DNA from: Micromonospora pattaloongensis
Lineage (GTDB): Bacteria > Actinomycetota > Actinomycetes > Mycobacteriales > Micromonosporaceae
Direction: 5' to 3'
NCBI RefSeq assembly: GCF_900107255.1
Contig: NZ_FNPH01000001.1
Location: 496,001 to 560,000, forward strand
DNA: 64,000 nucleotides
The translations under genes and the position numbers were made by a program. Below the pieces are notes generated by a model, which was not told the DNA's origin, made no database searches, and saw only the letters and a list, made by a program, of their open reading frames with translations. Positions within the stretch are counted from its first letter, which is position 1. Each line of letters opens with the position of its first letter. This document shows, one piece after another, positions 31,757 to 41,450 of this stretch.

Positions 31757-31998
31757 CCCCCGCGGACGCGGGAATCTGACACGTGGGTCCGGGCGTGATG
31801 TGGGTAACGTCGATGTAGGCCGGGGCCGCGTGGGTGGGCGCGAAACACCGCCAACCCTGCCAGTTCGTCCTCCCACACCGCGGACCCGGGCCATGGCAGA
31901 CCGCTCAGCCCGACGTAGGCTCTGGGGTGAAGAACGGAGCGGGCCGGCCCATCGACGTGCGAACCCGCCGCCGCCGGCTCGCAAGGAGGTCAGCTCAC

Positions 31999-33846
31999 GT
32001 GACCAAGCAGGTCCGTCAACTGGATCGGGTGGTCATCCGTTTCGCTGGCGACTCCGGCGACGGCATGCAGCTCACCGGTGACCGGTTCACCTCGGAAACC
32101 GCTCAGCTCGGCAACGACATCTCCACGCTGCCGAACTTCCCGGCCGAGATCCGGGCCCCTGCCGGCACCCTGCCCGGGGTTTCGAGCTTCCAGGTGCACT
32201 TCGCCGACTACGACATCCTGACCCCGGGCGACGCGCCCAACGTGCTCGTCGCGATGAACCCGGCGGCACTGAAGGCCAACCTCGGCGACCTGCCGCGCGG
32301 CGCCGACATCATCGTCAACACCGACGAGTTCACGAAGCGCAGCCTGGCGAAGGTGGGCTACACGGTGAGCCCGCTCGACGACGGCACGCTCGACGGTTAC
32401 GCGCTGCACCCGGTCGCGCTGACCTCGATGACGGTCGGGGCGCTCGCCGAGCACGACATCTCGAAGAAGGACGCGGAGCGGGCGAAGAACATGTTCGCCC
32501 TCGGCCTGCTCTCCTGGATGTACTCGCGCCCCTACGAGTCGACCATCCGCTTCCTGGAGCGCAAGTTCGCCGCCCGGCCGGAGCTGGTCGCGGCGAACAT
32601 CGCGGCGTTCAGGGCCGGCTGGAACTTCGGCGAGACCACCGAGAACTTCTCGGTGCGCTACGAGGTGAAGCCGGCGAAGATGCGGCCGGGCACCTACCGC
32701 AACATCACCGGCAACCAGGCCCTCTCGCTCGGGCTCGTCGCCGCCGGCGTGCGGTCGAAGCTGCCGGTCTTCCTCGGCGCGTACCCGATCACCCCGGCCT
32801 CGGACATCCTGCACGAGCTGAGCAAGCACAAGCGGTTCGGCGTGACGACGATGCAGGCCGAGGACGAGATCGCGGCGATCGGCGCGGCGCTCGGCGCCTC
32901 GTACGGCGGCGCGCTCGGCGTGACCACCACCTCCGGCCCCGGCGTGGCGCTCAAGGGCGAGACCATCTCGCTGGCCGTGGCGCTGGAGCTGCCGCTGGTC
33001 ATCGTCGACGTGCAGCGGGCCGGGCCCTCGACCGGCATGCCGACCAAGACCGAGCAGGCCGACCTGAACATGGCGCTCTTCGGCCGGCACGGCGAGGCGC
33101 CGGTCGCGGTGATCGCGCCGCGCTCCCCCTCCGACTGCTTCCACGCCGCCATCGAGGCGGCGCGGATCGCGCTGACGTACCGCACGCCGGTGATCCTGCT
33201 GTCGGACAACTACGTCGCCAACGGCTCCGAGCCGTGGCTGCTGCCCGAGGTCGACTCGCTGCCCGACCTGCAGGTCGAGTTCGCCACGGCGCCGAACAGC
33301 GAGGACGGCAAGAGCTTCCTGCCGTACCTGCGCGACCCGGAGACGCTGGCCCGGCCGTGGGCCATCCCGGGCACGCCGGGGCTGGAGCACCGCATCGGCG
33401 GCCTGGAGAAGGCCGACAAGACCGGCGACATCTCGTACGACCCGGCGAACCACGACTTCATGGTCCGTACCCGGCAGGCGCGCATCGACGCGATCCCGGT
33501 GCCGGACGTCGAGGTCGAGGACCCGGACGGCGACGCCCGGGTGCTGGTGCTCGGCTGGGGCTCCACGTACGGGCCGATCGGCGCGGCCTGCCGCGGGCTG
33601 CGGCAGCGCGGCCTCCCGGTGGCGCAGGCGCACCTGCGGCACCTGTCGCCGATGCCGGCCAACCTCGGCGAGGTGCTCCGCTCCTACGACCGCGTCGTCA
33701 TCCCCGAGATGAACCTCGGCCAGCTCGCCCACGTGATCCGGGCCCGCTACCTGGTCGACGCGATCCCCTACAACCAGGTCCGCGGCCTGCCGTTCACCGC
33801 CGCCGAGCTGGAGACCATGCTGGAAGAGGTCGTGAAGAATGCCTGA
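31999..33846 (+). CDS. korA: 2-oxoacid:ferredoxin oxidoreductase subunit alpha (KorA)
   Basis: A 615-residue fused gamma-alpha subunit. The gamma part begins VVIRFAGDSGDGMQLTGDRF and ends near residue 200; the alpha part has GAYPITPASDILHELSKHKR, EDEIAAIGAALGASYGGA and TTTSGPGVALKGE. With KorB it oxidises 2-oxoglutarate (or another 2-oxoacid) to the CoA ester with reduction of ferredoxin, using thiamine diphosphate. The GTG has an ideal AAGGAGGT site eight bases before, which overrides longer in-frame starts. korB overlaps its end by eight bases. It is an oxygen-tolerant type typical of actinomycetes. Confidence 0.95.
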   Translation: MTKQVRQLDRVVIRFAGDSGDGMQLTGDRFTSETAQLGNDISTLPNFPAEIRAPAGTLPGVSSFQVHFADYDILTPGDAPNVLVAMNPAALKANLGDLPRGADIIVNTDEFTKRSLAKVGYTVSPLDDGTLDGYALHPVALTSMTVGALAEHDISKKDAERAKNMFALGLLSWMYSRPYESTIRFLERKFAARPELVAANIAAFRAGWNFGETTENFSVRYEVKPAKMRPGTYRNITGNQALSLGLVAAGVRSKLPVFLGAYPITPASDILHELSKHKRFGVTTMQAEDEIAAIGAALGASYGGALGVTTTSGPGVALKGETISLAVALELPLVIVDVQRAGPSTGMPTKTEQADLNMALFGRHGEAPVAVIAPRSPSDCFHAAIEAARIALTYRTPVILLSDNYVANGSEPWLLPEVDSLPDLQVEFATAPNSEDGKSFLPYLRDPETLARPWAIPGTPGLEHRIGGLEKADKTGDISYDPANHDFMVRTRQARIDAIPVPDVEVEDPDGDARVLVLGWGSTYGPIGAACRGLRQRGLPVAQAHLRHLSPMPANLGEVLRSYDRVVIPEMNLGQLAHVIRARYLVDAIPYNQVRGLPFTAAELETMLEEVVKNA

Positions 33847-34903
33847 GTCCGTGCCCAACGGGCGCGCCGGCGGCACCCCGGTCGCCCTCAAGCTCACCGC
33901 CAAGGACTTCAAGTCCGACCAGGAGGTGCGCTGGTGCCCCGGCTGCGGCGACTACGCGATTCTCGCCGCGGTGCAGTCGTTCATGCCGGAGCTCAACATC
34001 GCGCGTGAGAACACGGTCTTCGTCTCGGGGATCGGCTGCTCGTCGCGCTTCCCGTACTACATGAACACCTACGGGATGCACTCGATCCACGGCCGCGCCC
34101 CGGCGATCGCGACCGGGCTGTCGGTGTCCCGTCCCGACCTGTCGGTCTGGGTGGTGACCGGCGACGGCGACGCGCTGTCGATCGGCGGCAACCACCTGAT
34201 CCACGCGCTGCGCCGCAACGTCAACCTGAAGATCCTGCTCTTCAACAACCGGATCTACGGCCTGACCAAGGGGCAGTACTCCCCGACCTCCGAGATCGGC
34301 AAGGTCACCAAGTCGACCCCGGTCGGCTCGGCGGACTCGCCGTTCAACCCGCTCTCGCTCGCGCTGGGCGCCGAGGCCACCTTCGTGGCGCGGACGATCG
34401 ACTCGGACCGCAAGCACCTGCAGTCGGTGTTGCGGGCCGCGGCCGAGCACGAGGGCTCGGCGTTCGTGGAGATCTACCAGAACTGCAACATCTTCAACGA
34501 CGGCGCGTTCGACCAGCTCAAGGACCCGGAGACCCGGGACGACTTCCTGATCCGGCTGGAGCACGGTCAGCCGATCACGTTCGGCGCCGACGGCCAGTTC
34601 TGCGTGGTGCACCCGCCGGGCGGCTTCGGGCTGGAGGTCCGGCCGACGTCCTCGGTGCGCCCGGAGGAGATCGTGGTGCACGACGCGACGGTGCAGGAGC
34701 CGGCGTACGCGTTCGCCCTCTCCCGGCTGCCCGGCTTCGACCTGCGGAACACCCCGATCGGCGTGTTCCGCGACGTCTCCCGCCCGTCCTACGACAGCCT
34801 CGTGCAGTCGCAGGTGGAGGTCGCGAAGGCGAAGACGACGGGGACCCCGGAAGAGGAGTTCGCGTCTCTGCTCTCCTCCGGCGACACCTGGACGATCCTC
34901 TAA
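33839..34903 (+). CDS. korB: 2-oxoacid:ferredoxin oxidoreductase subunit beta (KorB)
   Basis: A 354-residue thiamine-diphosphate subunit. RWCPGCGDYAIL (Cys33, Cys36) and GIGCSSR (Cys67) supply iron-sulfur ligands, and GDGDALSIGGN (108-118) is the thiamine-diphosphate/Mg motif. Length and motifs are normal. It forms an (alpha-gamma)beta enzyme with KorA, which it overlaps by eight bases, and is likely coupled to it. It ends before a classical terminator. The enzyme may supply reduced ferredoxin or run the tricarboxylic cycle variant used by actinobacteria. Confidence 0.95.
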   Translation: MPESVPNGRAGGTPVALKLTAKDFKSDQEVRWCPGCGDYAILAAVQSFMPELNIARENTVFVSGIGCSSRFPYYMNTYGMHSIHGRAPAIATGLSVSRPDLSVWVVTGDGDALSIGGNHLIHALRRNVNLKILLFNNRIYGLTKGQYSPTSEIGKVTKSTPVGSADSPFNPLSLALGAEATFVARTIDSDRKHLQSVLRAAAEHEGSAFVEIYQNCNIFNDGAFDQLKDPETRDDFLIRLEHGQPITFGADGQFCVVHPPGGFGLEVRPTSSVRPEEIVVHDATVQEPAYAFALSRLPGFDLRNTPIGVFRDVSRPSYDSLVQSQVEVAKAKTTGTPEEEFASLLSSGDTWTIL

Positions 34904-34926
34904 CACCCCGCCGACCACGCCGAAGG

Positions 34927-34989
34927 CCCCGTCGGTCAAGGATTTCGATCTCCGATCGTGTGAACAAGTCCTTGACCGGCGGGGTTTTT
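34927..34989 (+). terminator. Rho-independent terminator of korAB
   Basis: Arms 34927-34942 and 34969-34984 pair at 15 of 16 positions (one G-T wobble), the loop is 26 bases, and a TTTTT run follows at 34985-34989. This is a textbook intrinsic terminator, unusual in having a long loop. Confidence 0.85.
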
Positions 34990-35030
34990 CCGTGATCGGG
35001 GTCGGGGGTTTTTCCGGATCGGGTCGGGGA

Positions 35031-36047
35031 TCAGACCGTGACGCCGTTGTTCGACGGACGGTCGTTGCGGACGTAGACCAGCATGTCGCCGGTCTCCACG
35101 GCGATTCCCGCCGGTTCGGCCAGCGACACCACCCGGCCGCGCCGGATCAGCGCGATCACGAGCGCCTCCAGATCCCGCGGGGCGAGCCCGACCTCGTGTC
35201 GCTCGGCGGAGCGCATCGCCAGCGCCATCCCCTGGCCGGGGGTGAGCAGGTCCTCCACCACATCGATGAGGGGCGGCGCCGAGGTCGAGAGCCCGAGCAG
35301 CCGGCCGGCCGTGGACGACGACACGATCACCTGGTGGGCGCCGCTCTGCTTGAGCAGCGGGGCGTTCTCGGCCTCCCGTACCGCCGCGATGATCCGGACC
35401 TTGCCGCCGGTGAGCTGCCGTACGGTCAGCGTCACCAGGACGGCGGCGTCGTCGCTGTCCGTCGCGATGATCACCGCCTGGGCGCTCTTGACGCTCGCCT
35501 CGTTGAGGACGTTGGACCGGGTGGCCGAGCCCTCGACCGTGACGAATCCCTCCGCCGTCGCCTGCCGGAGCGCCACGGCGTTGCGCTCGACCACCACGAC
35601 CCGTTGCTTGTCGAAGCCGGTCTCCAGCAGCGCGGAGATCGCACTGCGGCCCTTGGTGCCGTAGCCGCAGATGATCACGTGGTCCTTCACGTCTCTCCTC
35701 CACCGCACCACCCGGCGCGTCGTGCGGAACTGCTCGGTCAGGACTTCCAGCGTGGTGCCGACCAGGATGATCAGGAAGAGCACCCGCGCCGGGGTGATGA
35801 CCAGGACGTTGACCAGTCGCGCCGAGTTGGTGACCGGGGTGATGTCGCCGTATCCGGTCGTCGAGAGGCTCACGACCGCGTAGTAGAAGCTGTCGAGGAG
35901 GCTGACGCCGTCCTCGTTGAGGTCGCGGTAGCCGTCACGGTCCAGGTAGACCACGCTGACGACGCACAACACGAGCCCGAGGGCCGCCAGCAGCCGCACG
36001 CTCAGGGCACGGAGCGGACCCTGACGTACGGCGGGAAAGTGGATCAC
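35031..36047 (-). CDS. Potassium channel with RCK/TrkA-N domain
   Basis: A 338-residue two-helix potassium channel fused to a regulator domain. Helices lie at about 15-35 and 80-100, and the selectivity filter TTGYGD is at 63-68. The RCK Rossmann fold has GYGTKG (128-133) followed by VVVVERNAVALRQAT, and the C-terminal TrkA-C-like part ends with DMLVYVRN. It forms a tetramer that opens to let potassium through and is gated by NAD or a cation at the RCK ring. The start is GTG. It is transcribed alone, opposed to korAB. Confidence 0.93.
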   Translation of the reverse strand: MIHFPAVRQGPLRALSVRLLAALGLVLCVVSVVYLDRDGYRDLNEDGVSLLDSFYYAVVSLSTTGYGDITPVTNSARLVNVLVITPARVLFLIILVGTTLEVLTEQFRTTRRVVRWRRDVKDHVIICGYGTKGRSAISALLETGFDKQRVVVVERNAVALRQATAEGFVTVEGSATRSNVLNEASVKSAQAVIIATDSDDAAVLVTLTVRQLTGGKVRIIAAVREAENAPLLKQSGAHQVIVSSSTAGRLLGLSTSAPPLIDVVEDLLTPGQGMALAMRSAERHEVGLAPRDLEALVIALIRRGRVVSLAEPAGIAVETGDMLVYVRNDRPSNNGVTV

Positions 36048-36358
36048 AGCGCGCCCCGCGCCGCCGCTTCGTCCGCATGCACGACCACAAGATAGCCGGA
36101 GTGATCCAATCAGCCCCGGACGCCTCCCCGGTGTGCCATTCTCGCGCCGAGCGGCCCGAATCAGTCATGAACCATCTCAAGCCGGACGAAACGCGAGCAA
36201 TAATCGCGGCAACCACGCAGCCAAGGGGTGCGGCAGACCCGGAGGAGTCTTGCGCGCGGCACCCGGATTATGAAAATTTCCTTCCAGCGGAACCGGGCCG
36301 ACGATGGATCTTGCCGGCAATGGTCCGCGACGTCGCTCCCCTCCCGAAGGGACCCAGC

Positions 36359-38017
36359 ATGACCGCACGACCAGCCCGGCTCCGGGCCGCACTGATCACG
36401 GCGGCGCTGCTCGGCGGCCTCGCCACCACAACCACGACGACGCCGGCGGCGGGCGCCAGCGCCTCCCCGACCCCCACCTCCGCCGCCTGCGCGCCCGACC
36501 CCGCCACCCCGAAGCGACAGTTCCGGGCAATGTGGATCGCGTCGGTCGTCAACATCGACTGGCCGACGAAGGCGTCCTACACCGCCCCCGACCGGGTCGC
36601 CACCCAGAAGGCCGAATACCAACGCTGGCTCGACCTGGCACAGCGGCTCAACCACAACGCCGTCGTCGTCCAGGTGCGGCCGACGGCCGACGCGTTCTGG
36701 TCGTCGCCGCACGAGCCGTGGTCCGAGTTCCTGACCGGGGTGCGCGGCCAGGACCCCGGCTGGGACCCGCTCGGCTACCTCGTCGAGGAGTCGCACAAGC
36801 GGAACCTGGAATTCCACGCCTGGTTCAACCCGTACCGCGTCTCCATGCCGGACGGCGCGGGACCCGACCTCGACAAGCTCGCGCCCGGCCACCCGGCGCG
36901 CCGGCATCCCGACTGGACCGTCGCCTACCCGGTGAACGCCGCCGGCTCCCGGCTCTACTACAACCCCGGCATCCCCGAGGTACGGCGGTTCGTGCAGACC
37001 GCGATGATGGACGCCGTCACCCGGTACGACGTCGACGGAGTGCACTTCGACGACTACTTCTACCCGTACCCCGCGGCCGGGCAGGACTTCCCGGACGCCG
37101 AGACCTTCGCGCGCCACGGCGCCGGCTTCGCGAGCCGGGCGGACTGGCGGCGACACAACATCGACCTGCTGATCCAGGAGATGGGCCAGCAGATCAAGGC
37201 GGCCAAGCCGTGGGTGAAGTTCGGGGTCAGCCCGTTCGGGATCTGGCGCAACAGGGCCGCGGACCCGCTGGGCTCCGACACCAACGGCACCCAGTCGTAC
37301 GACGCCAACTACGCCGACACCCGCAAGTGGGTGAAGCAGCAGTGGATCGACTACATCGTGCCGCAGGTCTACTGGCATCTCGGGTTCGCCGTCGCGGACT
37401 ACGCCAAGCTGGTGCCGTGGTGGGCGCAGGTGGTCGAGGGCACGCACGTGCAGCTCTACGTCGGACAGGCGGACTACAAGATCGGCGAACCCGGCCAGCC
37501 CGCCGCCTGGCACGACCCGGCGGAGATGTCCCGCCACCTCACCTTCAACCGCGACCACCCCCAGGTCACGGGCAACATCCACTTCAGCGCCGTGCAGGTG
37601 CGGGCGAACAAGCTCGGCGCCACCGACATCTACGCCCGCGAGCACTACGCGAAACCGGCCCTGGTGCCGACCATGCCGCACCTGCCGAGCCGGCCGCTGA
37701 TGACGCCGGTCGTCATCAGCGCCGAGCGGCAGGCCGGCGGGGTGCGGCTGACCTGGCGACACCCGGCCAACGGCGTGGGCCCGTTCGACCGCGCCACCTC
37801 CTACGTGGTGTACCGGTTCGACGGCAGAACCGTGCCCGGCCGGTGCGAGCTCGCCGACGCCGGCGCCATCCTGGCGACCGTCCGCGGCACGGAACGCCGC
37901 TCGCAGACCTTCCTGGACCCCACCGCTCAGGCGGGTCGGCAGTACACGTACGTGGTGAGCGCGGTCGACCGGATCGGGAACGAGAGCGCCGCGAGCGCGC
38001 CCCGCTTCGTACGCTGA
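36359..38017 (+). CDS. Secreted glycoside-hydrolase-like protein (GHL10/DUF187) with fibronectin-like C-terminus
   Basis: A 552-residue exported protein. The N-terminal signal (RPARLRAALITAALLGGLA, then Ala/Thr-rich) is followed by the GHL10 TIM barrel: KRQFRAMWIASVVNIDWPTK, NAVVVQVRPTADAFW, LEFHAWFNPYRV, DGVHFDDYFYPY and YIVPQVYWH. The acidic residues in DGVHFDD suit a glycosidase active site. The last 110 residues (VRLTWRHPANGV, SYVVYRFDG, YTYVVSAVDRIGNE) are a fibronectin type III-like module. It probably degrades cell-wall or extracellular glycans. The ATG, with a GAAGGG site, was preferred to longer frames because the signal peptide begins there. Confidence 0.9.
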   Translation: MTARPARLRAALITAALLGGLATTTTTTPAAGASASPTPTSAACAPDPATPKRQFRAMWIASVVNIDWPTKASYTAPDRVATQKAEYQRWLDLAQRLNHNAVVVQVRPTADAFWSSPHEPWSEFLTGVRGQDPGWDPLGYLVEESHKRNLEFHAWFNPYRVSMPDGAGPDLDKLAPGHPARRHPDWTVAYPVNAAGSRLYYNPGIPEVRRFVQTAMMDAVTRYDVDGVHFDDYFYPYPAAGQDFPDAETFARHGAGFASRADWRRHNIDLLIQEMGQQIKAAKPWVKFGVSPFGIWRNRAADPLGSDTNGTQSYDANYADTRKWVKQQWIDYIVPQVYWHLGFAVADYAKLVPWWAQVVEGTHVQLYVGQADYKIGEPGQPAAWHDPAEMSRHLTFNRDHPQVTGNIHFSAVQVRANKLGATDIYAREHYAKPALVPTMPHLPSRPLMTPVVISAERQAGGVRLTWRHPANGVGPFDRATSYVVYRFDGRTVPGRCELADAGAILATVRGTERRSQTFLDPTAQAGRQYTYVVSAVDRIGNESAASAPRFVR

Positions 38018-38110
38018 CCGCCGCACCGGCGACGGCCGCCCCGGATCGCCCCGGGGCGGCCGTCGCCGCCCGCGTCGCGGCGGATCGCCCGCGGGCGGCC
38101 GCGACCCGGG

Positions 38111-41100
38111 TCAGGGGCGCGGACGGGCGGAGCGCGGCGCGGTGGTGGCCGCGGAGTCGCGTCGGGACGGGTCGCGACGGGGGGCCACGTCGCGCACCGC
38201 CGACGCCTCCCGCTTGCCCGCCGGGTGCCGCGGCGTCGCCTCCCGCGCCCCCATCTCCCCGCCCGCGAAGCGGCGCGAGCCGATCGTCAGGTCCGGGTGC
38301 TCCACCGCGAGCGCCACGACCGCCGCCTCCTCGAGGCTCAGCTCGGCCCCCTCGGCGTACGCCGCGTCGAACGCCGGGTCACCGATGGCGGACCGCACCG
38401 CCGCCTGCTCGTCCGCCCAGTACGCCCCGAACATTCCGGGCGTGCCGCGCAGCACCGTCCGGGTCGCCTGGGCCGCCCCGAACAGCCGCGCCGCGGTGAC
38501 GGGGTCGCCGCCCAGCGCGCACCGCACCGCCATGGCGTTCAGCGTCTCGCAGGCGCGACGGTGGAAGCCGTACGTCATCCGGGAGCGCAGCGCCACGACC
38601 AGGTGGTCGTGCGCCGCCACCAGGTCGCGACGGGCCAGCGCGACCATGCCCAGCAGCATGTCCACGGTGCGTCGACCGCGCTCCACCGGCCGGGTGGCCT
38701 CGACCGGCCGGGCGGCGCCGAGCAGCTCGGCGGCCTCGTCCAGCGCGCCGCGCCGCCACAGCAGCTCGGCGAGGCTGTAGACGGCGAACAACCCGTCGCC
38801 GGCCACGCCGTCGGCGTTCGCGCCGTCGATCACCTCACGGCAGACCCGCTCCGCCTCGACCAGCTGTCCCATGTCGATCAACGTCGCGCCGCGGCCGCCG
38901 AGCACCCGGGCGAGCAGCGCGGCGTCGCCGGCCTGCCGCGCCGCCGCCTCGGCGCGCTGCGAGAAGCGAAGCTCCTCGGCGAACTCCCCGTCCGCACCGG
39001 CGTGCAGCGAATGCATGTGGTACGCCGCGGCCAGCTCCGCCTCGGGGATCGGCTCCCCGGTCTCCGCGATCCGCCCGTAGAGCCGGAAGAGCCACAGCCG
39101 CCCCTCGCGGCCGATACCGCGTTCCCGCCACCACTGGTCCAGGCCGCTGGAGAGCTGCAGTCCCCGCCGCGCGCTGCCGCCGGTCGCGCTCCAGCGCAGG
39201 CCCGCGCGCACCTCGTCGGCGAGCGGATCGAGCGCGTAGAGCGACAGCGTCACCGGCTGCCCGTCGCGCCCGAGATGCGCCTGGCGCAGCGCGTGCAGCG
39301 CCCACGCCACGTGCCGGTCGCGCGCGGCCCGCTCCTCGCCCGCCTCGACCAGTCGCCGCGCGGCATAGCCACGGATCGGGTCGAGCATCCGGTACGTGCT
39401 GCCCGAGGCGTGCGGCTCCGCCTGGATCATCGACTTGTCGACCAGCACCGCCAGCGGGTCCAGCGCGTCCTCTTCGAGCAGCCACTCCACGGTCGGCAGG
39501 TCGACCGGACCGGAGAAGACGGAGAGCCAGCGCAGCAGCCGCGCCGCTCGGGGGCCGAGCGTGCGGTAGGACCAGGAGACGGTGGCCTGCATGGTGATGT
39601 GCCGCTGGGTCACCGAGCGCGGCGTGCGCTGCTGCGGCACGAGCACCCCGGCGGCGAGTGCGCGCCGGCGCGCGTCGGCCGAGGTCTCCCGCATCGCCGT
39701 ACGGCCGTCGCCGCCCCGCGCGGCCGAAACCCACCCCGGGGGACGAACGCGGGCGCGGTCGTCGCGGGCAGGACCCGGCCGGCCGGCGTCGTCCCCCCTG
39801 GCGGCATCGTCCCCCCGGCCCGCGTCTTCGCTCCGGCCCGCGTCTTCGGTCCGGCCCGCGTCTTCGCTCCGGCCCGCGTCGAGCGTGCCGAGCACGTCGT
39901 CCAGGCGCTCGGCCAACTGGCCGGCGGAGAGCACCCGCAGCCGCGCCGCCGCCAGTTCGATCGCCAGCGGCAGGCCGTCGAGGCGCGCGACCACCCGTTG
40001 CAGGTCGACGGACTCGGCCGGCGAGGGAAACCGGCCACCGCGCGCCGCCGAGGTCCGCTCCAGCAGCAGCGCCACCGCGTCGCTGGGGCCACCGCCGGGC
40101 GGCGGCTCGACCGAGAGCGGCGGGATGCGCCACACGACCTCGCCGGGCAGCCCGAACGGCTCGCGGCTGGTCGCGAGGACGTGGACCCCGCTGCCGCCGG
40201 TGAGCAGCCGCGCGGTCACGTCGGCGACGGCCGGCAGGTGCGCGTCGCAGGTGTCCAGCAGCAGCAGCATCCGGCGCGACGTGGCGTGTTCGACCAACGT
40301 GTCGACGATGGGACGGCCCGGCTCGGGACGCAACCCGAGCACGGCGGCGATCGCGAACGCGACCAGGCCGGGGTCGGTGACGGTCGCGATGTCGACGAAC
40401 CAGACGCCGTCCGGGTACACCCCGACCGTGCGGGCCGCGAGCTCGACCGCGAGGCGGGTCTTCCCGGCGCCGCCGGCGCCGACCACCGTGACGAGGCGGT
40501 GCCCGCGGACCAGCGCGTCCAGCTCGGCGCGTTCGGCCTCCCGGCCGACGAACGCGGTCGCCTGGTTGGGCAGGTTGTGGGTCGCGGCGTCGACGGTGCG
40601 CGGACGCGGGAACTGCCGCTCCAGGCCGGGCGCCACGAGCTGGAACAGCCGCTCGCGGTCGTCGAAGCCACGGAGCCGGTGCAGCCCGAGATCCAGCAGC
40701 GACGCGTCGGCGGGCAGCGGCGCGGCGTGCCGCGCGGTGGCGGCCGAGCAGAGCACCTGTCCACCGTGGGCCGCGGCGGCGATCCGGGCCGCGCGGTGCA
40801 CCTCGGGGCTGGCGTACTCACCGCCGACCGGCTCGGCGTGCCCGGTGTGCAGCCCCATCCGGACCCGCGGCGTCGAGTCGGGCGTCGGCCACTCGTGCTC
40901 GGTCAGCGCCCGTTGCGCCGATGCGCAGGCCGCCATGGCCGCGCCCGCGTCGGCGAAAGCGACGAAGAACGAGTCACCTTCGGTGAAGAGCTCGGCGCCG
41001 TCGCTCGTGGCCAGGGTGCGACGCAACAGTCGGCGATGCTCGCTCAGGACCGGCAGGTATCCGGCACCGAGCATCCGGGCCAACCGCGTCGAGCCCTCGA

Positions 41101-41155
41101 TGTCGGTGAACAGAAAGGTCACCAGACCACTCGGCAGATGCGTGCGTGCCGACAC
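38111..41155 (-). CDS. Adenylate cyclase-domain, NB-ARC-like ATPase regulator
   Basis: A 1014-residue fusion. Residues 11-175 are a class III nucleotide cyclase domain (TFLFTDIEGST, metal Asp18 and Asp61 in EGDSFFVAF, RMGLHTGHAEP). A STAND/NB-ARC NTPase follows, with Walker A GAGGAGKT at 226-233, Walker B LLLLD at 297-301 and GLPLAIEL at 393-400. An acidic repetitive linker occupies 425-460, then a winged-helix-like part and TPR-type helices to the end (RRGALDEAAELL, CETLNAMAVRCALGG). The GTG with a GGAGGTTC site replaces an upstream TTG frame. It is a large signal-transducing regulator without a DNA-binding domain; its ligand is unknown. Confidence 0.92.
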   Translation of the reverse strand: MSARTHLPSGLVTFLFTDIEGSTRLARMLGAGYLPVLSEHRRLLRRTLATSDGAELFTEGDSFFVAFADAGAAMAACASAQRALTEHEWPTPDSTPRVRMGLHTGHAEPVGGEYASPEVHRAARIAAAAHGGQVLCSAATARHAAPLPADASLLDLGLHRLRGFDDRERLFQLVAPGLERQFPRPRTVDAATHNLPNQATAFVGREAERAELDALVRGHRLVTVVGAGGAGKTRLAVELAARTVGVYPDGVWFVDIATVTDPGLVAFAIAAVLGLRPEPGRPIVDTLVEHATSRRMLLLLDTCDAHLPAVADVTARLLTGGSGVHVLATSREPFGLPGEVVWRIPPLSVEPPPGGGPSDAVALLLERTSAARGGRFPSPAESVDLQRVVARLDGLPLAIELAAARLRVLSAGQLAERLDDVLGTLDAGRSEDAGRTEDAGRSEDAGRGDDAARGDDAGRPGPARDDRARVRPPGWVSAARGGDGRTAMRETSADARRRALAAGVLVPQQRTPRSVTQRHITMQATVSWSYRTLGPRAARLLRWLSVFSGPVDLPTVEWLLEEDALDPLAVLVDKSMIQAEPHASGSTYRMLDPIRGYAARRLVEAGEERAARDRHVAWALHALRQAHLGRDGQPVTLSLYALDPLADEVRAGLRWSATGGSARRGLQLSSGLDQWWRERGIGREGRLWLFRLYGRIAETGEPIPEAELAAAYHMHSLHAGADGEFAEELRFSQRAEAAARQAGDAALLARVLGGRGATLIDMGQLVEAERVCREVIDGANADGVAGDGLFAVYSLAELLWRRGALDEAAELLGAARPVEATRPVERGRRTVDMLLGMVALARRDLVAAHDHLVVALRSRMTYGFHRRACETLNAMAVRCALGGDPVTAARLFGAAQATRTVLRGTPGMFGAYWADEQAAVRSAIGDPAFDAAYAEGAELSLEEAAVVALAVEHPDLTIGSRRFAGGEMGAREATPRHPAGKREASAVRDVAPRRDPSRRDSAATTAPRSARPRP
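39821..39874 (-). repeat. Three 18-bp tandem repeats in the cyclase/ATPase gene
   Basis: Three 18-bp units, differing at one position in the middle copy, encode repeats of the form EDAGRS/T in the linker after the NB-ARC domain; degenerate DDAARG/DDAGRP copies flank them. The linker length probably varies between strains. Confidence 0.85.
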
Positions 41156-41450
41156 CCGTTGAACCTCCGCCCCCCTGGAAGTCGAGATCCATGCTCCCGT
41201 ACGCCCGGCCAGGGGCGCATCGTAGAAACGGTTCACAAAGACCCGACTCAAGGTCTCAACCAGGGACTATGTCAGTAGCCTCCATCGACCTGCGCATGAC
41301 CAACAGGGTTGCTACGGCTGACGCAACGACGACGGGCGGGTGCGGTTGTGGCACGAGAGGACAGACTTGGGCGCCTTCCGGATGATCTTGGAAGGAAACA
41401 TCCCTCGTAACTCTCCATAATCTACACGAACGCGACAGACCGTCCGTGCC

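Noticed and set aside
41156-41450. A riboswitch controlling cell-wall lytic genes
   Set aside because: The region lies upstream of the cyclase/ATPase and behind the zinc-ribbon gene, and I could not fit a known cyclic-di-AMP or other riboswitch motif; nothing else was found in it.
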